Positions 25,870-35,666 of a stretch of 64,000 nt of DNA are shown piece after piece. Numbering within the stretch: position 1 is the stretch's first letter; each line of letters starts with the position of its first letter. A program made the translations under genes and the position numbers. The notes below the pieces were generated by a model. The model saw only the letters and a program-made list of their open reading frames with translations, was not told where the DNA came from and made no database searches. The stretch spans positions 992,001-1,056,000 of the forward strand of contig NZ_LT906482.1 of the NCBI RefSeq assembly GCF_900187105.1, given 5' to 3'. The DNA comes from Eikenella corrodens (GTDB lineage: Bacteria; Pseudomonadota; Gammaproteobacteria; Burkholderiales; Neisseriaceae).

Positions 25870-28719
25870 TTACAAATTTATTCTTAAATACTTCCCAGTA
25901 TAACTCCCCTTCACCTTCGCCACCTGCTCAGGGCTACCTTCAGCAATAATCCTTCCCCCGCCATCGCCCCCCTCCGGCCCCAAATCCACAATCCAGTCCG
26001 CAGTTTTAATCACGTCAAGGTTATGCTCGATAATCACAATCGAGTTGCCTTTGCCTTTCAGACGACCTATGACTTCCAGCAGCAGGGCGATGTCGGCGAA
26101 GTGCAGGCCGGTGGTGGGTTCGTCTAGGATGTAGAGCGTTCTGCCGGTGTCGCGTTTGGAGAGTTCCAAGGCGAGTTTGACGCGCTGGGCTTCGCCGCCG
26201 GAGAGGGTGGTGGCGGACTGGCCGAGGCGGATGTAGCCGAGGCCCACGTCCATCAGGGTTTGCAGTTTGCGCGATACGGTGGGGACGGCGTCGAAAAATT
26301 CGCGGGCTTCTTCGACGGTCATGTCGAGGACTTGGCTGATGTTTTTGCCTTTGTATTGGATTTCGAGCGTTTCGCGGTTGTAGCGTTTGCCGTGGCAGAC
26401 TTCGCAGGGAACGTACACGTCGGGCAGGAAGTGCATTTCGACTTTAATCACGCCGTCGCCTTGGCAGGCTTCGCAGCGGCCGCCTTTGACGTTGAAGGAG
26501 AATCTGCCGACGTTGTAGCCGCGTTCGCGGGAGAGGGGTACACCGGCGAAGAGTTCGCGGATGGGGGTGAACAGGCCGGTGTAGGTGGCGGGGTTGGAGC
26601 GCGGGGTGCGGCCGATGGGGGATTGGTCTACGTTGATGACTTTGTCGAGGTGTTCGAGGCCGCGGATGTCGTCGTATGGGGCGGGTTCTTCTTGGGCGCG
26701 GTTGAGTTCGCGGGCGGTGATTTTGGCAAGGGTGTCGTTAATCAGGGTAGACTTGCCGCTGCCGGATACGCCGGTGATGCAGGTAATCAAACCGAGCGGC
26801 AGTTCGAGGGTTACGTTTTTGAGGTTGTTGCCGCGCGCGCCTTTGAGGACGAGCATCCGCTCGGGATTGACGGGCGTGCGTTCAGACGGCACGGCAATGG
26901 ATTTTTTGCCGCTGAGGTATTGTCCGGTAACGGAGTTTTCGCATTTGGCGACGTTTTCGGGCGTGTCGGCAATCAGTACGTTGCCGCCGTGTTCGCCTGC
27001 GCCGGGGCCCATATCGACGACGAAATCGGCTTCGCGGATGGCGTCTTCGTCGTGTTCTACCACAATCACGCTGTTGCCCAAATCGCGCAGGCGTTTGAGG
27101 GTGGCGAGCAGGCGGTCATTGTCGCGCTGGTGCAGGCCGATGGAGGGTTCGTCCAAAACGTACATCACGCCAGTCAGGCCGCTGCCAATTTGGCTGGCGA
27201 GGCGGATGCGCTGGGCTTCGCCGCCGGAGAGGGTTTCGGCGGAGCGGGAGAGATTGAGGTAATCCAGCCCGACGTTAATCAGGAAGCCGAGCCGTTCGGT
27301 AATTTCTTTGAGGATTTTTTCGGCGATTTGTTTTTTGTTGCCGTCCAAATCCAGCGTTTCAAAGAATTGGTGGGTTTTGGTGAGCGGCCAGGCGGAGACT
27401 TCGTGCAAAGGTTCGCCGCTGACGTAAACGTAGCGCGCTTCTTTGCGCAAACGTGCGCCGCCGCAGCTCGGGCAGGCGCGGTGATTTTGGTATTCGCGCA
27501 GTTTTTCGCGCACGGTTTCGCTGTCGGTTTCACGGTAGCGGCGTTCGAGATTGGGGATGATGCCTTCGAAGGCGTGGCTGCGGTTGAAGGTAGTGCCGCG
27601 TTCGGACAGGTAAGTGAAATCAATGACTTCTTTGCCTGAGCCGTGCAGCACGACTTTTTTAACTTTTTCAGGTAGCGTTTCCCAAGCAGCCTGCACGTCG
27701 AAACCGTAATGCCGCGCCAGCGACTGAATCATTTGGAAATAGAACTGGTTGCGCTTGTCCCAGCCGTCAATTGCGCCCGTTGCCAGCGACAATTCGGGGT
27801 GGGCGACTACTTTTTCAGGGTCGAAGAAATTGGTGTTACCCAAGCCGTCGCAAGTCGGGCAGGAACCCATCGGGTTGTTGAACGAAAACAGGCGCGGCTC
27901 CAATTCTGGCAGGCTGTACGAACACACAGGGCAGGCAAACCGCGCGGAAAACCAATGCTCTTCGCCGCTGTCCATTTCCATCGCCAATGCGCGCTCGTTG
28001 CCGTGGCGCAGCGCGGTTTCAAAACTTTCCGCCAGCCGCTGCTTGATGTCCGCCTTCACTTTCACGCGGTCGATGACCACGTCGATATTGTGCTTGATGT
28101 TTTTTTCCAGCTTCGGCACTTCGTCCAACTGATAGACCTCGCCGTCCACGCGCACCCGCGCAAAACCCTGCGCCTGCAAGTCGGCAAAGAAATCGACAAA
28201 CTCGCCCTTACGCTCGCGCACCGCCGGCGCCAGAATCATCACGCGCGTGTCTTCCGGCAGCGTCAAGACGGCATCGACCATCTGCGACACGGTCTGGCTC
28301 GAAAGCGGCAGATTGTGTTCGGGGCAATACGGCGTACCGACGCGGGCGTACAAAAGGCGCAGGTAGTCGTGGATTTCCGTTACCGTGCCGACGGTGGAAC
28401 GCGGGTTGTGGCTGGTGGATTTCTGCTCGATAGAAATCGCGGGCGATAAGCCTTCAATCAAATCAACGTCGGGTTTGTCCATCATCTGCAAAAACTGCCG
28501 CGCATAGGCGGACAGGCTCTCAACATAACGCCGCTGCCCTTCGGCATACAGCGTGTCAAACGCCAGCGACGACTTGCCGCTGCCTGACAGCCCCGTGACC
28601 ACCACCAACTTGTGGCGCGGAATGTCCAAATCGACGTTTTTCAAATTATGCGTGCGCGCGCCGCGGATGCGGATGGTGTCGTTGTCGCGGGTGGGGTGTG
28701 GGTGGTTGTGTTTGCACAT
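25870..28719 (-). CDS. uvrA: Excinuclease ABC subunit A
   Basis: The 949-residue DNA damage sensor of nucleotide excision repair shows two ABC ATPase modules: Walker [21 protein letters not shown] near residue 43 and [15 protein letters not shown] in the second half, with [16 protein letters not shown] and [16 protein letters not shown] signatures. Zinc-binding cysteines appear in [23 protein letters not shown], and [22 protein letters not shown] 28719 gives the usual length. DUS variants inside (AGGTCGTCTGAA complement 26057-26068, GCCGTCTGAA core complement 26881-26890, AAGCAGCCTGCA 27684-27695) are of non-Eikenella dialects; the nearest Eikenella-like one at 27668 is imperfect (GGTAGCGT). 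This gene looks imported. Confidence 0.98.
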   Translation of the reverse strand: MCKHNHPHPTRDNDTIRIRGARTHNLKNVDLDIPRHKLVVVTGLSGSGKSSLAFDTLYAEGQRRYVESLSAYARQFLQMMDKPDVDLIEGLSPAISIEQKSTSHNPRSTVGTVTEIHDYLRLLYARVGTPYCPEHNLPLSSQTVSQMVDAVLTLPEDTRVMILAPAVRERKGEFVDFFADLQAQGFARVRVDGEVYQLDEVPKLEKNIKHNIDVVIDRVKVKADIKQRLAESFETALRHGNERALAMEMDSGEEHWFSARFACPVCSYSLPELEPRLFSFNNPMGSCPTCDGLGNTNFFDPEKVVAHPELSLATGAIDGWDKRNQFYFQMIQSLARHYGFDVQAAWETLPEKVKKVVLHGSGKEVIDFTYLSERGTTFNRSHAFEGIIPNLERRYRETDSETVREKLREYQNHRACPSCGGARLRKEARYVYVSGEPLHEVSAWPLTKTHQFFETLDLDGNKKQIAEKILKEITERLGFLINVGLDYLNLSRSAETLSGGEAQRIRLASQIGSGLTGVMYVLDEPSIGLHQRDNDRLLATLKRLRDLGNSVIVVEHDEDAIREADFVVDMGPGAGEHGGNVLIADTPENVAKCENSVTGQYLSGKKSIAVPSERTPVNPERMLVLKGARGNNLKNVTLELPLGLITCITGVSGSGKSTLINDTLAKITARELNRAQEEPAPYDDIRGLEHLDKVINVDQSPIGRTPRSNPATYTGLFTPIRELFAGVPLSRERGYNVGRFSFNVKGGRCEACQGDGVIKVEMHFLPDVYVPCEVCHGKRYNRETLEIQYKGKNISQVLDMTVEEAREFFDAVPTVSRKLQTLMDVGLGYIRLGQSATTLSGGEAQRVKLALELSKRDTGRTLYILDEPTTGLHFADIALLLEVIGRLKGKGNSIVIIEHNLDVIKTADWIVDLGPEGGDGGGRIIAEGSPEQVAKVKGSYTGKYLRINL

Positions 28720-29065
28720 GATGAAGCCGGAAAACTCAATAAAAAGAAACCGCGTATTGTAACACTTTCAACCCGCCTCTTGCCCTACGCCGCAAACCGG
28801 AAAGGCTACCTGAAAGCCGTTTTTCAAGCGCACAACTTTTTCAGGCAGCCTCTATCCCGGCACAGGCTACCTGAAAATGAGCAAAGCGAATTTCGCCAAA
28901 ACGAGATTTCCGGAGGAAGCCGAGTTTCTACAAAGCTAAAACAATATTTGGGAGAAGCCAAGGCAGGGTTTCTGCTAAGTTCAAAACCCTTTTCCGTTTT
29001 TCAGGTAGCCTCATCCGGCGGCAAAACCGCGTATAATCGCTTGATTTTTTACTACCCACACAATC
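28720..29065. other. Divergent intergenic region between uvrA and mnmG
   Basis: This 346-base gap contains three Eikenella DUS (about 28803, 28865, 29003) and one AGGCTGCCTGAA variant as complement (28840-28851). Between them are words of the ACGAGATTTCCG/AGTTTCTACAAAGCT type. It must hold the promoters of uvrA and mnmG, but none is convincing by eye. Confidence 0.5.
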
Positions 29066-30961
29066 ATGCCCACCATCCTCTACCCCAAAACCTACGACGT
29101 CATCGTCGTCGGCGGCGGCCACGCAGGCACGGAAGCCGCGCTCGCCGCCGCGCGCATGGGCGCGCAGACGCTTTTGCTCACACACAACATCGAAACGCTC
29201 GGACAAATGTCGTGCAACCCCTCCATCGGCGGCATCGGCAAAGGCCATTTAGTACGCGAACTCGATGCGCTCGGCGGCGCGATGGCGTTGGCAACCGACA
29301 AATCCGGCATCCAGTTCCGCCGTCTGAACGCCAGCAAAGGCGCGGCAGTTCGTGCCACGCGCGCGCAGGCGGACCGCATTTTGTACAAAGCCGCCATCCG
29401 CGAAATGCTGGAAAACCAAGAAAACCTCGACCTCTTCCAGCAGTCGGTTGATGATGTAACGCTCGACGGCGACCGCATCAGCGGCGTGATTACCGCGATG
29501 GGCGTGGAATTTAAAGCCCGCGCCGTCGTGCTGACCGCCGGCACGTTTTTGTCCGGCAAAATCCACATTGGTTTGGAAAACTACGAAGGCGGTCGTGCCG
29601 GCGACCCCGCCGCCAAATCGCTCGGCGGCCGTTTGCGCGAGTTGAACCTGCCGCAAGGTCGTCTGAAAACCGGCACGCCGCCGCGCATCGACGGGCGCAC
29701 GATTGATTTCTCCCAGCTCACCGAACAGCCCGGCGACACGCCCGTGCCCGTCTTTTCCGTGCGCGGCAACGCCGATATGCACCCGCGCCAAGTGTCCTGC
29801 TGGATTACGCATACCAATTTGAAAACACACGACATTATCCGTTCAGGCTTCGACCGCAGCCCCATGTTCACCGGCAAAATCGAAGGCGTCGGCCCACGCT
29901 ACTGCCCGTCTATCGAAGACAAAATCAACCGCTTCGCCGACAAAGACAGCCACCAGATTTTCCTCGAACCCGAAGGCCTGACCACCAACGAATACTACCC
30001 CAACGGCATTTCCACCAGCCTGCCGTTCGACATCCAAATCGCGCTCGTGCGCAGCATGAAAGGTCTTGAAAACGCCCATATCCTGCGCCCCGGCTACGCC
30101 ATCGAATATGACTACTTCGACCCGCGCAACCTCAAAGCCAGCCTCGAAACCAAAACCATCCAAGGCCTCTTCTTCGCCGGACAAATCAACGGCACGACCG
30201 GCTACGAAGAAGCCGCCGCACAAGGTCTGCTAGCAGGCGCAAACGCCGTGCAATACATCCGCGAACAAGACCCGCTCCTGCTGCGCCGCGAACAAGCCTA
30301 TCTCGGCGTATTGGTGGACGACCTCATCACCAAAGGCGTGAACGAACCCTACCGCATGTTCACCAGCCGCGCCGAATACCGCCTGCAACTCAGGGAAGAC
30401 AACGCCGACATGCGCCTGACCGAAGACGGCCACAAAATCGGCTTGGTGGGTGAAGCGCAATGGCGCATGTTCAACGAAAAACGCGAAGCCATCGAACGCG
30501 AAATCCAACGTTTGAAAACAATGTGGTACACGCCGCAAAAACTCGCCGAAGACGAACAAATCCGCGTGTTCGGACAAAAACTCAGCCGCGAAGCCAACCT
30601 GCACGACCTCCTGCGCCGCCCGAACCTTGACTACGCCGCACTGATGACGCTCGAAGGCGCAGAACCCGAGTGCAGGCTGCCTGAAAACGTGATTGAACAA
30701 GTGGAAATCCAAGTCAAATACCAAGGCTATATCGACCGCCAAAACGAAGAAATCGACAGCCGCCGCGATTTGGAAACCTTGAGGCTACCTGAAAACATCG
30801 ATTACAGCAAAGTCAAAGGTTTATCGGCAGAAGTGCAGCAAAAACTCAACCAGCACAAACCCGAAACCGTCGGACAAGCCAGCCGAATTTCCGGCGTAAC
30901 CCCTGCGGCAGTGGCTTTGCTGATGGTGCATTTGAAGCGCGGGTTTAAGGGGGCGAAGTAG
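29066..30961 (+). CDS. mnmG: tRNA uridine-5-carboxymethylaminomethyl modification enzyme MnmG
   Basis: The 631-residue FAD protein works with MnmE to modify the wobble uridine of certain tRNAs. The N-terminal dinucleotide-binding [21 protein letters not shown], the family blocks [24 protein letters not shown] and [16 protein letters not shown], and the C-terminal GidA helical domain ([19 protein letters not shown]) are present. ATG 29066 fits the family start. DUS of three dialects are embedded: AGGTCGTCTGAA 29656-29667, AGGCTGCCTGAA 30674-30685 and 30960-30971, and Eikenella AGGCTACCTGAA near 30782. This suggests a mosaic gene. Confidence 0.97.
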   Translation: MPTILYPKTYDVIVVGGGHAGTEAALAAARMGAQTLLLTHNIETLGQMSCNPSIGGIGKGHLVRELDALGGAMALATDKSGIQFRRLNASKGAAVRATRAQADRILYKAAIREMLENQENLDLFQQSVDDVTLDGDRISGVITAMGVEFKARAVVLTAGTFLSGKIHIGLENYEGGRAGDPAAKSLGGRLRELNLPQGRLKTGTPPRIDGRTIDFSQLTEQPGDTPVPVFSVRGNADMHPRQVSCWITHTNLKTHDIIRSGFDRSPMFTGKIEGVGPRYCPSIEDKINRFADKDSHQIFLEPEGLTTNEYYPNGISTSLPFDIQIALVRSMKGLENAHILRPGYAIEYDYFDPRNLKASLETKTIQGLFFAGQINGTTGYEEAAAQGLLAGANAVQYIREQDPLLLRREQAYLGVLVDDLITKGVNEPYRMFTSRAEYRLQLREDNADMRLTEDGHKIGLVGEAQWRMFNEKREAIEREIQRLKTMWYTPQKLAEDEQIRVFGQKLSREANLHDLLRRPNLDYAALMTLEGAEPECRLPENVIEQVEIQVKYQGYIDRQNEEIDSRRDLETLRLPENIDYSKVKGLSAEVQQKLNQHKPETVGQASRISGVTPAAVALLMVHLKRGFKGAK

Positions 30962-31106
30962 GCTGCCTGAAAGTGCAGGCTGCACACAAATAGCCGTCAT
31001 GAAACAATAGGAATGAAATCCGTTTTTCAGACGGCACGGCATGAAGATTCTGAGCGCATACAACGTGCCCATCCATTAGCGTTTTAAAAACCATAAGAGA
31101 ATTAAG

Positions 31107-31382
31107 ATGAAGCATTTGACAAAATTACTGGTAGCCGCATTGCTGGCTTTGGGTTTGAATCAGACAGTTTGTGCGGATGACGCATCGGATTTTCGGGAGA
31201 CCTTGCAGTTGGCGGAACAAGGAGTTGCTGAAGCCCAATATAATTTGGGTGTGATGTATGACAACGGACAAGGCGTACGCCAAAATTTTCATCTTAGCAA
31301 GGAATGGTTTGGCAAAGTATGTGATAGTGGAGATCAAAATGGTTGCGACAAATACCACTCTTTAAATCAGGCAGGCTATTGA
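31107..31382 (+). CDS. Small secreted Sel1-repeat protein
   Basis: The 91-residue protein has a signal peptide (MKHLTKLLVAALLALGLNQTVCA, about 23 residues) and roughly one and a half Sel1-like repeats: GVAEAQYNLGVMYDNGQGVRQNF and the start of the next, HLSKEWFGKVCDSGDQNGC. Two cysteines may form a disulphide. Neisseriaceae often carry short Sel1 proteins of unknown role, sometimes in polymorphic toxin neighbourhoods. The protein is short for the family and ends soon after its repeat, so it could be a fragment, but start, signal peptide and stop are intact. Confidence 0.7.
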   Translation: MKHLTKLLVAALLALGLNQTVCADDASDFRETLQLAEQGVAEAQYNLGVMYDNGQGVRQNFHLSKEWFGKVCDSGDQNGCDKYHSLNQAGY

Positions 31383-31734
31383 ACGATTTGTGATGCCCTT
31401 GCATTCGCACTTCAAGCGCAATGCTTGAACACTTTGGCGAGCGCCGCTAAAAACAAATCACCCGGCATCACATCATCCAATGCGCTTCTCGTCCAGAGTT
31501 TGAGGGCTTCTTCAACCGCCTTAATCCGTTTGACACTCAGCAAGCGCAGCCCGCTTGGCAGAGTGTATGCGGAGCGCACGCGGTTTTCAGTTTTCAGGTA
31601 GCCCCTTTCAGGCTACCTGAAAGCGTAGATTCAACGAAGCAGGCGTTATGTCCAAATGTTGGATTCAATAGTCCGACTTGCGACTACCGCTATGCGGGTT
31701 ACGCCTGCTGTTTGCCCTCTTATAAAATAGCTTA
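31383..31734. other. Intergenic region with a likely gene remnant
   Basis: On the minus strand, 31579-31412 reads VRSAYTLPSGLRLLSVKRIK...AVEEALKLWTRSALDDV...LAALAKVFKHCA before a stop. This looks like the real C terminus of a protein, but a DUS pair (31591-31623) and a stop codon lie directly upstream, so only the 3' end is left. The family is not recognised. The rest holds no gene. Confidence 0.4.
31591..31623. repeat. Inverted DUS pair
   Basis: TTTTCAGGTAGCC and GGCTACCTGAAA-type arms meet with a minimal loop (CCTTTCA). It abuts the gene remnant on its left. Confidence 0.6.
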
Positions 31735-32118
31735 ATGGACTTAAGTATGAATTTAATTTTTACAAAAGATTTCTTTCAAAACGGTAGCAATCAGTTTGGA
31801 GTACTTTTTCATGAGAGTAATGGGTATGAGAACTTTGGCTGGTTAGCAAATTTCTTAATGGATGATGGTGGAATGGGGGTTAAGCATTTGTTAGAAATGT
31901 CTGAAACCCTATTGAAGGAAATATTGGAAGAAGTGCCTAATGGCAGCGAAGTTGAGCAGTATCGAGAGCACTTTGGTGTCATTGTCGGCAAAGAGATGAC
32001 AAAAATAGACAGCCTATTAACTGATGAAATCGTAGTGGTAATGCCAACCGAAATTGTTATAAAGAAATTGAAAGAGTGTATTGAATTTATTAAGAATAAT
32101 TACGCTGATGAATTGTGA
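31735..32118 (+). CDS. AT-rich hypothetical protein, possible orphan immunity protein
   Basis: The 127-residue acidic protein (MDLSMNLIFTKDFFQNGSNQFGVLFHES...) has mixed helix and strand pattern and a C-terminal helix (KKLKECIEFIKNNYADEL). The DNA is clearly more AT-rich than neighbours. ATG 31747 is an alternative start. I recognise no family with certainty; small acidic AT-rich proteins of this form, here 350 bases after a Sel1 protein, are often immunity proteins left from toxin loci. That is inference only. Confidence 0.55.
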   Translation: MDLSMNLIFTKDFFQNGSNQFGVLFHESNGYENFGWLANFLMDDGGMGVKHLLEMSETLLKEILEEVPNGSEVEQYREHFGVIVGKEMTKIDSLLTDEIVVVMPTEIVIKKLKECIEFIKNNYADEL

Positions 32119-32240
32119 GCAAGCGTAGCCTGCATGGGTAGGGTGGATACAAAACACACGCACGTGGTTTTAACCTCGTTGAAACTCACGCTTGCAGGCA
32201 GCAACTGTGGGACGGATTCCCGAATCCGACCCGCCCGCCC

Positions 32241-32286
32241 AAAGGCTACCTGAAAACAACAATAGCCATATTTTCAGGTAGCCTCT
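32241..32286. terminator. Inverted DUS pair between two small genes
   Basis: AAAGGCTACCTGAAAA and TTTTCAGGTAGCCTC flank a loop of about 14 bases, after the AT-rich gene and just before the secreted-protein gene. Confidence 0.5.
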
Positions 32287-32311
32287 TCCTAACTTAATTC
32301 AGGAACAAATC

Positions 32312-33025
32312 ATGCAATACCGATATATTGTTTTACTGGCTTCTTTGCTGGCTGCTACGCCCTTAACCGTTCAAGCCGCACCGCATCATCGGCCTCGCGC
32401 CAACCGCCCCGCCCATGCCAGCCCTCAATCTGGTTTGGGATACAGTTTTGAGGAGTTTTCCCGCCGAATGGAATTATCCTCCCAACGACAAGAGGAATTC
32501 GATAAAGCCCACCCCGGCGACCAATATATCGCTGAACGCTGCCGTTTCGGCATTCGCGCCAATTTGCAGGCTGCCGGAGCAGACACAAACGACCCAGCCT
32601 ATGCCGAGCTTCTCAGCACTGCCGACCAAGCCTGCATCAACTATATTATTAGAGGCCGTCTGGCCGGGCTGTTCAAACATATTCATGAGCATACAAACCT
32701 AGATGGCGCCGATGCCGCCAAGCCTGGCCAAATCAAATTATCTTTGCCGGCCACGGAACACTTCCCATTCCTGAAATCTGCCGCCCAACAAGGCAACACG
32801 GTGGAATTTACATTTAACGACATTATTCCGCAGCTCTCCGGCCGTAAACTTGTTGCCACCTTTGGCATAGAAAAGGGTTACAGCGACAACCAGCTTGCTT
32901 TTTCCGGCAGCGACCAAACCACCGTGCCGCACGAACTGTTGCTTTACAATATACTTCCCCCATCTGCCCGCCATGCTGATGCCGATACCGATACCGATAC
33001 CGATGGCGATAACACTACCGACTAA
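32312..33025 (+). CDS. Secreted hypothetical protein with Asp-Thr repeat tail
   Basis: The 237-residue protein has a clear signal peptide (MQYRYIVLLASLLAATPLTVQA, cleavage near residue 23). A proline/histidine-rich segment follows, then a helical domain with two cysteines (AERCRFGIRANLQ and ADQACINYIIRGRLAGLFK), and a beta-rich second half. It ends in DADTDTDTDGDNTTD, encoded by tandem GATACC-type hexamers. AGGAACA precedes ATG 32312. Neisseria has similar secreted proteins of unknown function; I give none. The repeat tail may vary in length without shifting frame. Confidence 0.65.
   Translation: MQYRYIVLLASLLAATPLTVQAAPHHRPRANRPAHASPQSGLGYSFEEFSRRMELSSQRQEEFDKAHPGDQYIAERCRFGIRANLQAAGADTNDPAYAELLSTADQACINYIIRGRLAGLFKHIHEHTNLDGADAAKPGQIKLSLPATEHFPFLKSAAQQGNTVEFTFNDIIPQLSGRKLVATFGIEKGYSDNQLAFSGSDQTTVPHELLLYNILPPSARHADADTDTDTDGDNTTD
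32981..33004 (+). repeat. Hexanucleotide tandem repeat within a coding region
   Basis: Near-perfect GATACC/GATGCC units repeat about four times (GATGCC, GATACC, GATACC, GATACC, then GATGGC), coding for Asp-Ala/Asp-Thr. Copy-number change would lengthen the acidic tail by two residues per unit. Confidence 0.7.
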
Positions 33026-33037
33026 CCCCATCCCGAG

Positions 33038-33077
33038 AAAGGCTACCTGAAACCCAATCCCCGCTTTTCAGGTAGCC
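33038..33077 (+). terminator. Inverted DUS pair after the secreted-protein gene
   Basis: AAAGGCTACCTGAAA and TTTTCAGGTAGCC form a stem directly after the stop; the permease gene begins 26 bases later. Confidence 0.5.
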
Positions 33078-33102
33078 CCACCCTTTTACACACCGCCACA
33101 TC

Positions 33103-34161
33103 ATGCACACCGAAACCACCAAATTCCGCACCGCTTCCTATATTCTGATGGCCGCCGCGCTGCTGGTTATCCTGTATTTCCGCTTCTTACCGCTGCTGCT
33201 CTCCATCATCCTTACCTACATTTTCATCAACCGCACCAACGGCCTGATTTTGTGGATGCGCCACCGCCTGCTGCCGCACAACACCTTCCTGCACCGCTCG
33301 CTCAATGTGCGCAACATCAACCTCGTTTCCGCCACGTTCACCATCAGCCTGGTGCTCTTGGCCATCACCTTGATGGCGCTGGGCGTGTACCGCCTGATTC
33401 ACAGCGGGCACATCACGGTGATGCTGGCCAAGCTCGCCGCCATTCTGGCCAACACCAAAAATAACGGCGAGCTGCCGCCGGCCATTTTGAATATGCTGCC
33501 CGAAAATCTGGCCGAGATTAAAGCCGCTGCTGCCGAACTGCTTACCGAATACGGCGCCACGCTCACCCGCATCAGCAAAAACAGCTTCACTTCCTTTGTG
33601 TATGTGCTCATCGGCGTGATTATCGGCGCGCTGCTCAGCTTCCACCGTCTCAACACCCGCCGCAGCCGCCATCAGATGCCGCCGTTCAAAGTCCAGCTGG
33701 TGCGGCGCATTACCAACTTCCAAACCAGCTTTGAGCGCGTGTTTATCGCCCAGGTGAAAATCTCTCTAATCGATACCGCCGTTACCGCCGTTTATCTGTA
33801 TCTGATCCTGCCCGCCTTCGGCGTGGAGCTGCCTTTCCGGCTCACCGTGCTGGTGATTGCATTTGTGGTAGGGCTGGTGCCGGTGGCCGGCAATCTGGTG
33901 TCGAACACGGTCATCATCATCCTCAGCCTGGGCGCGTCGCTCTATGTGGCCGCGGCTTCGCTGGTGTTTTTAGTGGTGGTGCACAAGCTGGAATATTTCC
34001 TCAACGCCAAAATCATCGGCTCGCAAATTGAATCGAGCGCGTGGGAATTGTTGCTGGTGATGGTGGTGTTCGAGCGAATCTTCGGCATCAGCGGCATCAT
34101 CACTTCGCCGGTGTATTACGCTTATTTGAAGAACGAGCTGAAGCAGGCGGGGTTGATTTAA
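33103..34161 (+). CDS. AI-2E family (PerM/UPF0118) membrane transporter
   Basis: The 352-residue inner-membrane protein has about seven or eight hydrophobic segments. The C-terminal half carries family features: VVGLVPVAGNLVSNTVIIILSLG, and VVVHKLEYFLNAKIIGSQIESSAWELLLVMVVFERIFG. A hydrophilic stretch occurs in the middle (about residues 110-155 and 180-200). Family members are proposed exporters or ion antiporters; the substrate is not known. It is probably its own unit, with the start at ATG 33103. Confidence 0.85.
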   Translation: MHTETTKFRTASYILMAAALLVILYFRFLPLLLSIILTYIFINRTNGLILWMRHRLLPHNTFLHRSLNVRNINLVSATFTISLVLLAITLMALGVYRLIHSGHITVMLAKLAAILANTKNNGELPPAILNMLPENLAEIKAAAAELLTEYGATLTRISKNSFTSFVYVLIGVIIGALLSFHRLNTRRSRHQMPPFKVQLVRRITNFQTSFERVFIAQVKISLIDTAVTAVYLYLILPAFGVELPFRLTVLVIAFVVGLVPVAGNLVSNTVIIILSLGASLYVAAASLVFLVVVHKLEYFLNAKIIGSQIESSAWELLLVMVVFERIFGISGIITSPVYYAYLKNELKQAGLI

Positions 34162-34393
34162 AGTATTGTTTTCTGCCAGCCGTGCGCGGATTGGATTGCC
34201 ACGATTTATCGTCTGAGTACAAGGATACAGACAGTATAGGTTTGTTAGCCATTACGCCTTCGGCCTGCGGATCGTAGCCGTTTGGGCATGGCTGTCTTGG
34301 CTCTGCTCTGCTCTACCATTCATTGCCCCGCCGTTTGGTGCGGAGTAAACTGCCGCCTTTTTTCGCCTGCCGCGCTTCGGCTAAGGAAACACC

Positions 34394-35263
34394 GTGCTTT
34401 ACCAAATCATCGCGCTCATTTTGTGGAGCAGCGCCTTCATTGCAGCCAAATACACCTACACCATGACCGATCCGCTCCTGATGTTGCTGTGCCGCCTGTT
34501 GCTGGCCTCGCTGCTGGTGCTGCCTGCGGCTTTGCGCTTCGGGCGCAGTTTGGAAAAACGGCATTGGCGGCCGCTGCTGTGGCTAACGTTTTTAAACTAT
34601 GTGGTGGTGCTCGCCATGCAATTTGTGGGGCTGAAATACACCTCTGCCACCAGCGCTTCCACCATTGTCGGGCTTGAGCCGCTGTTGATGGTGTTTATCG
34701 GCCACTTCTTTTTCCGCGACTTTGCCCGCTGGTATCACTGGTTGTGCGGGCTGGCGGCCTTTGCCGGGGTGGCGCTCCTGATTGCCGGCAGCGGCGGGGA
34801 AGGCGACATCAGCCTGTTCGGCTGCCTGATGGTGTTCGGTGGCGGTGCGGTGTTTTGCACCACCATGCGCCCCACGCAGCGGATGATTGCCGAAATTGGC
34901 GCGCCTGCCTTCACCTCGCTTTCCATGGCCGTGGCGCCGTTGTTGTGCCTGCCGGTGAGTCTGGCCTTTGCCGACAGACTGCGTATCGAATGGAACTGGC
35001 CCGGCGCGCTGGGGCTGCTTTATTTGGGCGTGTGTTGCAGCTGGCTTTCCTATACACTGTGGAACAAAGGCATGACCAGCGTGTCGGCCAACTTCTCCGG
35101 CATGCTCATCGCCTCCGAGCCGGTGTTTGGCACGCTGCTGGCGGTGCTGGTATTGGGCGAGCGTGTTTCCGCGCTGTCGTGGCTGGGCATTTTGCTGGTG
35201 ATTGCCGCCACGGCGGCTTCGGTGGCAATGCCGAAGCTGCTGGCACGCCGGCAGATGACGTGA
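34394..35263 (+). CDS. EamA-type DMT permease
   Basis: The 289-residue protein has ten hydrophobic segments arranged as two EamA repeats. The first includes LYQIIALILWSSAFIAAKYTYTMTDPLLMLLCRLLLAS and SATSASTIVGLEPLLMVFIGHFFF; the second includes CSWLSYTLWNKGMTSVSANFSGMLIASEPVFGTLLAVLVLGE. DMT permeases export or import small metabolites; the substrate is unknown. The start is GTG 34394, preceded by AAGGAAAC. It ends before a bidirectional DUS terminator. Confidence 0.88.
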   Translation: MLYQIIALILWSSAFIAAKYTYTMTDPLLMLLCRLLLASLLVLPAALRFGRSLEKRHWRPLLWLTFLNYVVVLAMQFVGLKYTSATSASTIVGLEPLLMVFIGHFFFRDFARWYHWLCGLAAFAGVALLIAGSGGEGDISLFGCLMVFGGGAVFCTTMRPTQRMIAEIGAPAFTSLSMAVAPLLCLPVSLAFADRLRIEWNWPGALGLLYLGVCCSWLSYTLWNKGMTSVSANFSGMLIASEPVFGTLLAVLVLGERVSALSWLGILLVIAATAASVAMPKLLARRQMT

Positions 35264-35308
35264 AGCTGGCTGCGGGCAGCATTGCTGTTGGCAGATTTGA
35301 TTTACGTT

Positions 35309-35352
35309 AAAGGCTACCTGAAAGTGCTTCAAAATGCTTTCAGGTAGCCTTT
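35309..35352. terminator. Bidirectional inverted DUS pair between convergent genes
   Basis: AAAGGCTACCTGAAAG and CTTTCAGGTAGCCTTT flank a short loop and sit between the plus-strand DMT gene and the minus-strand YqjK-like gene; A/T runs on both sides suit termination in both directions. Confidence 0.65.
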
Positions 35353-35369
35353 ACCACCAGACCAGCTAT

Positions 35370-35666
35370 TTATTTTCCTTTTTTCCCTTTCTCCGGCTCA
35401 CTACTCCACCAGCGCCACAGCAGGCGGCCGAATTTGGGCAGCAGTTGGCGTTGTTTGGGGGCGGGCAGGACGGCGGCCTGCCACAGCAGCATGGCCACGG
35501 GCAGGCTGTCGGCCAGCTTGAGCCAATCGATGGGTTTGCCGGCGCGGTTTCGGCCTTGTTGGCGCAGGTTTTCGCTACGGATTTTCAGGCGGGCGAGTTC
35601 GGCCTGCAGGGCGAGAAGTTCGCGCTGCTGCGCTTTGCTGAGCGGCTGCTGAGACTGGGGATTCAT
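35370..35666 (-). CDS. YqjK-like hypothetical protein
   Basis: The 98-residue protein (MNPQSQQPLSKAQQRELLALQAELARLKI) has an N-terminal helical, heptad-like segment, a short hydrophobic part (LADSLPVAMLLWQAAVL) and a basic tail. ATG 35666 overlaps the stop of the upstream YqjE-like gene as ATGA, so they are translationally coupled. Position third after a DUF883 gene and a YqjE-like gene matches the E. coli yqjD-yqjE-yqjK order; the sequence similarity itself is weak, so the name rests on context. Confidence 0.6.
   Translation of the reverse strand: MNPQSQQPLSKAQQRELLALQAELARLKIRSENLRQQGRNRAGKPIDWLKLADSLPVAMLLWQAAVLPAPKQRQLLPKFGRLLWRWWSSEPEKGKKGK

Noticed and set aside
26260..27639. Long open frame on the plus strand opposite uvrA
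   Set aside because: It is the antisense of a fully conserved UvrA coding sequence; its translation is low-complexity and shows no family pattern. GC-rich third positions open such frames by chance.
34162..34393. Possible Correia-like remnant near GATACAGACAGTATAG
   Set aside because: Only a short match to the core; no terminal repeats could be found.
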